A stretch of DNA of 8,260 bases from NCBI GenBank assembly GCA_031370545.1, contig JANMQQ010000210.1:1-8260 (forward strand). Reading direction: 5' to 3'. The stretch is from UBA6921 sp031370545. Its GTDB lineage: Bacteria; Pseudomonadota; Gammaproteobacteria; SG8-11. Below the pieces are notes generated by a model. The model was not told the origin of the DNA. It worked only from the letters and a program-made list of their open reading frames with translations, and did no database searches. The position numbers and the translations under genes are program-made. Each line of letters starts with the position of its first letter. Within the stretch, counting starts at the first letter, position 1. Below are positions 6,874 to 8,260 of the stretch, one piece after another.

Positions 6874-7419
6874 ATGACTAATAAAGCAATTAAAAATATT
6901 CACTCGGTAAGCGTTCGCAAACCGCTGCTCGGCGTGGTGTCTGCGGCGGTATTATTGATGCCATTTCTTCTTGTCAGTGGCTGCAACGAGCCCGCTTCTG
7001 TAGCTAGCACGAATAAAGCTGAGCCACCGACTCAAGTTACCGAAACAACGCCGGTCGATGAGTTCCAGTTGGTCGAAGCGTTTGATCAAAGGAAGCTGAG
7101 ACTCAGTGATGACGCCATCCAAATCGGGTTGCCGACCGAAATCGCTACGTTCAAGCCCGGTTTAAATTCCGATCTGGCACAAACGGCGTGCGCGGATTGC
7201 CACTCGGCGGATTACCCGACTACCCAGCCGGTGATGACGCGTGCCAAATGGAAAGCGACCATCGCTAAAATGGGCGATAAATTTTTCGCGCCGTGGGGCG
7301 ATATCTTTGGGACCATCGATGCAGCTGGCGTCCCGGTGTCTGCCGATGCAGCAACTGTTGCAGTCAATCTGCAAAAAATCGAAGATTATCTGGTGAAGAA
7401 TTACGGCACAGAAATTTAG
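6874..7419 (+). CDS. sorB: Lipoprotein c-type cytochrome, SorB-like
   Basis: This monohaem cytochrome c is probably the electron acceptor for the SorA-like enzyme. The protein has 181 residues. A basic start and a hydrophobic stretch lead to the lipobox VSGC, with Cys37 as the likely lipidated residue. A linker of about 65 residues rich in Pro, Thr, Glu and Ala follows. The single haem site CADCH uses Cys106, Cys109 and His110. The sequence after it, CHSADYPTTQPV, and Met133 (a possible distal ligand) resemble SorB. SorB of the classic SorAB dimer is a small soluble subunit; the lipid anchor and linker here would keep the cytochrome on a membrane. It starts ten bases after sorA, with a strong ribosome-binding site. 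The SorB assignment rests on the haem region and on position; the rest is poorly conserved. Confidence 0.78.
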   Translation: MTNKAIKNIHSVSVRKPLLGVVSAAVLLMPFLLVSGCNEPASVASTNKAEPPTQVTETTPVDEFQLVEAFDQRKLRLSDDAIQIGLPTEIATFKPGLNSDLAQTACADCHSADYPTTQPVMTRAKWKATIAKMGDKFFAPWGDIFGTIDAAGVPVSADAATVAVNLQKIEDYLVKNYGTEI

Positions 7420-7471
7420 CTGAAAGGTTGTTTTGACTATATCGACCAATGTAGGAGTTGGGCCGTCTGGC

Positions 7472-7508
7472 GATTGCGCAGCAGTATCTGCTGCGTAATC
7501 CAGTTTTT
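7472..7508 (+). terminator. Rho-independent terminator after sorB
   Basis: GATTGCGCAGCAG (7472-7484) and CTGCTGCGTAATC (7488-7500) form a 13-bp stem with one G-T pair and a 3-base loop. TTTTT (7504-7508) follows three bases later. It sits 53 bases after the sorB stop and 22 bases before the moaA start. It should end the sor transcript, or attenuate readthrough into moaA. Confidence 0.75.
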
Positions 7509-7529
7509 CCTCTTGAGAATTTTAGTTTT

Positions 7530-8260
7530 ATGTCACGAGCACTCACCGACCCGTTTGGCCGCACCATCGAATACGTACGCCTGTCCGTCACGGACCGGTG
7601 CGATCTACGTTGTGTTTATTGCCTGCCAAAAGGCTTTAAAGATTTCGAAGAGCCTGAGCATTGGTTGAGCTTTGACGAGATCGAGCGCGTGATCCGCGCG
7701 TTCGGCGAGCTTGGTGTGCATCGCGTGCGTATCACCGGCGGTGAGCCGCTGGTGCGCAAAGACATGCCGCAACTTGCTTCGCGTCTGGCGCGCTTGCCCG
7801 GCATCGACGATTTGTCCTTGAGTACCAACGCCGTGCAGCTAGCTAAACACGCGCGTGCTTTAAAAGACGCTGGTGTAGCACGTTTAAACGTCAGTCTTGA
7901 CAGTTTGCAGCCCGAGCGGTTTCACGCCATCACGGGTGGCAAATTGGAAAAAGTATTGGCGGGGTTACAAGCCGCGAAAGACGCGGGCTTTCATCCCGTC
8001 AAAATCAACATGGTGGTGATGAAAGGCGTCAACGACGACGAAGTGGAAGATTTGGTGGAGTACTGCATCGCCAACGACTTCACCTTGCGCATGATTGAAA
8101 CCATGCCGATGGGTGAAACCGGCCGCGATGCCACGCGTCAATACATGGACCTGCAAATTGTCAAGCAGCGGCTCGAGCGGCGCTATGAATTGATTCCTAC
8201 GGTAATGAACGGCGGTGGCCCGGCGCGCTACTTCAAAGTCGGCGGTAGCAATTTACGCAT
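7530..8260 (+). CDS. moaA: GTP 3',8-cyclase MoaA (partial, cut by window edge)
   Basis: MoaA is the radical SAM enzyme that converts GTP to 3',8-cyclo-7,8-dihydro-GTP, the first step of molybdopterin synthesis in the cytoplasm. The 243 residues visible cover about three quarters of a typical MoaA. Cys24, Cys28 and Cys31 in DRCDLRCVYC bind the SAM-cleaving 4Fe-4S cluster; RITGGEPLVR (from residue 70) and NVSLDSL follow. The visible part ends just after GGGPARYFKVGG, before the C-terminal cysteines that bind the second cluster. The ATG at 7530 gives the canonical opening LTDPFGRTIEYVRLSVTDRC. Only a weak GAGA at 7515-7518 precedes it. The product supplies cofactor for both upstream molybdoenzymes. 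A terminator lies between it and sorB, so its own promoter or readthrough is needed. Confidence 0.93.
   Translation, partial: MSRALTDPFGRTIEYVRLSVTDRCDLRCVYCLPKGFKDFEEPEHWLSFDEIERVIRAFGELGVHRVRITGGEPLVRKDMPQLASRLARLPGIDDLSLSTNAVQLAKHARALKDAGVARLNVSLDSLQPERFHAITGGKLEKVLAGLQAAKDAGFHPVKINMVVMKGVNDDEVEDLVEYCIANDFTLRMIETMPMGETGRDATRQYMDLQIVKQRLERRYELIPTVMNGGGPARYFKVGGSNLR

Overview
The window looks like the chromosome of a sulfur-oxidising member of the Pseudomonadota. Proteobacterial-type SoeABC and SorAB proteins and a typical proteobacterial MoaA support this. I cannot decide between Beta- and Gammaproteobacteria from the sequence alone. All five complete genes and the one cut-off gene lie on the + strand, and all concern molybdenum enzymes that oxidise sulfite or the cofactor they need.

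Layout. Positions 1-524 hold no convincing gene. They carry three back-to-back hairpins at 23-74 and an inverted repeat with a nested stem at 425-501, just before the first gene. Positions 525-5312 encode a cytoplasm-facing, quinone-reducing sulfite dehydrogenase: SoeA (molybdopterin subunit), SoeB (four 4Fe-4S clusters) and SoeC (DmsC-type membrane anchor). Each junction in this set holds a different palindromic repeat. An ~87-bp MITE/REP-like element lies between soeA and soeB. A 55-bp double hairpin lies between soeB and soeC and supplies the soeB stop codon.

After a 201-bp gap, 5514-7419 encodes a second sulfite-oxidising pair: a Tat-exported sulfite oxidase-family enzyme (SorA-like) and a lipoprotein c-type cytochrome (SorB-like). 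The two genes are tightly coupled. A Rho-independent terminator at 7472-7508 closes this unit. moaA, encoding the first enzyme of molybdopterin synthesis, begins at 7530 and runs off the right edge.

How the parts fit: SoeABC would oxidise sulfite in the cytoplasm and pass electrons to the quinone pool. SorAB would oxidise sulfite outside the inner membrane and pass electrons to cytochrome c. MoaA helps make the cofactor for both. The protein families are known. The less ordinary points are the pairing of both routes in one locus, the repeats inside the soe operon, the predicted lipid-anchored cytochrome, and the unexplained leader region.
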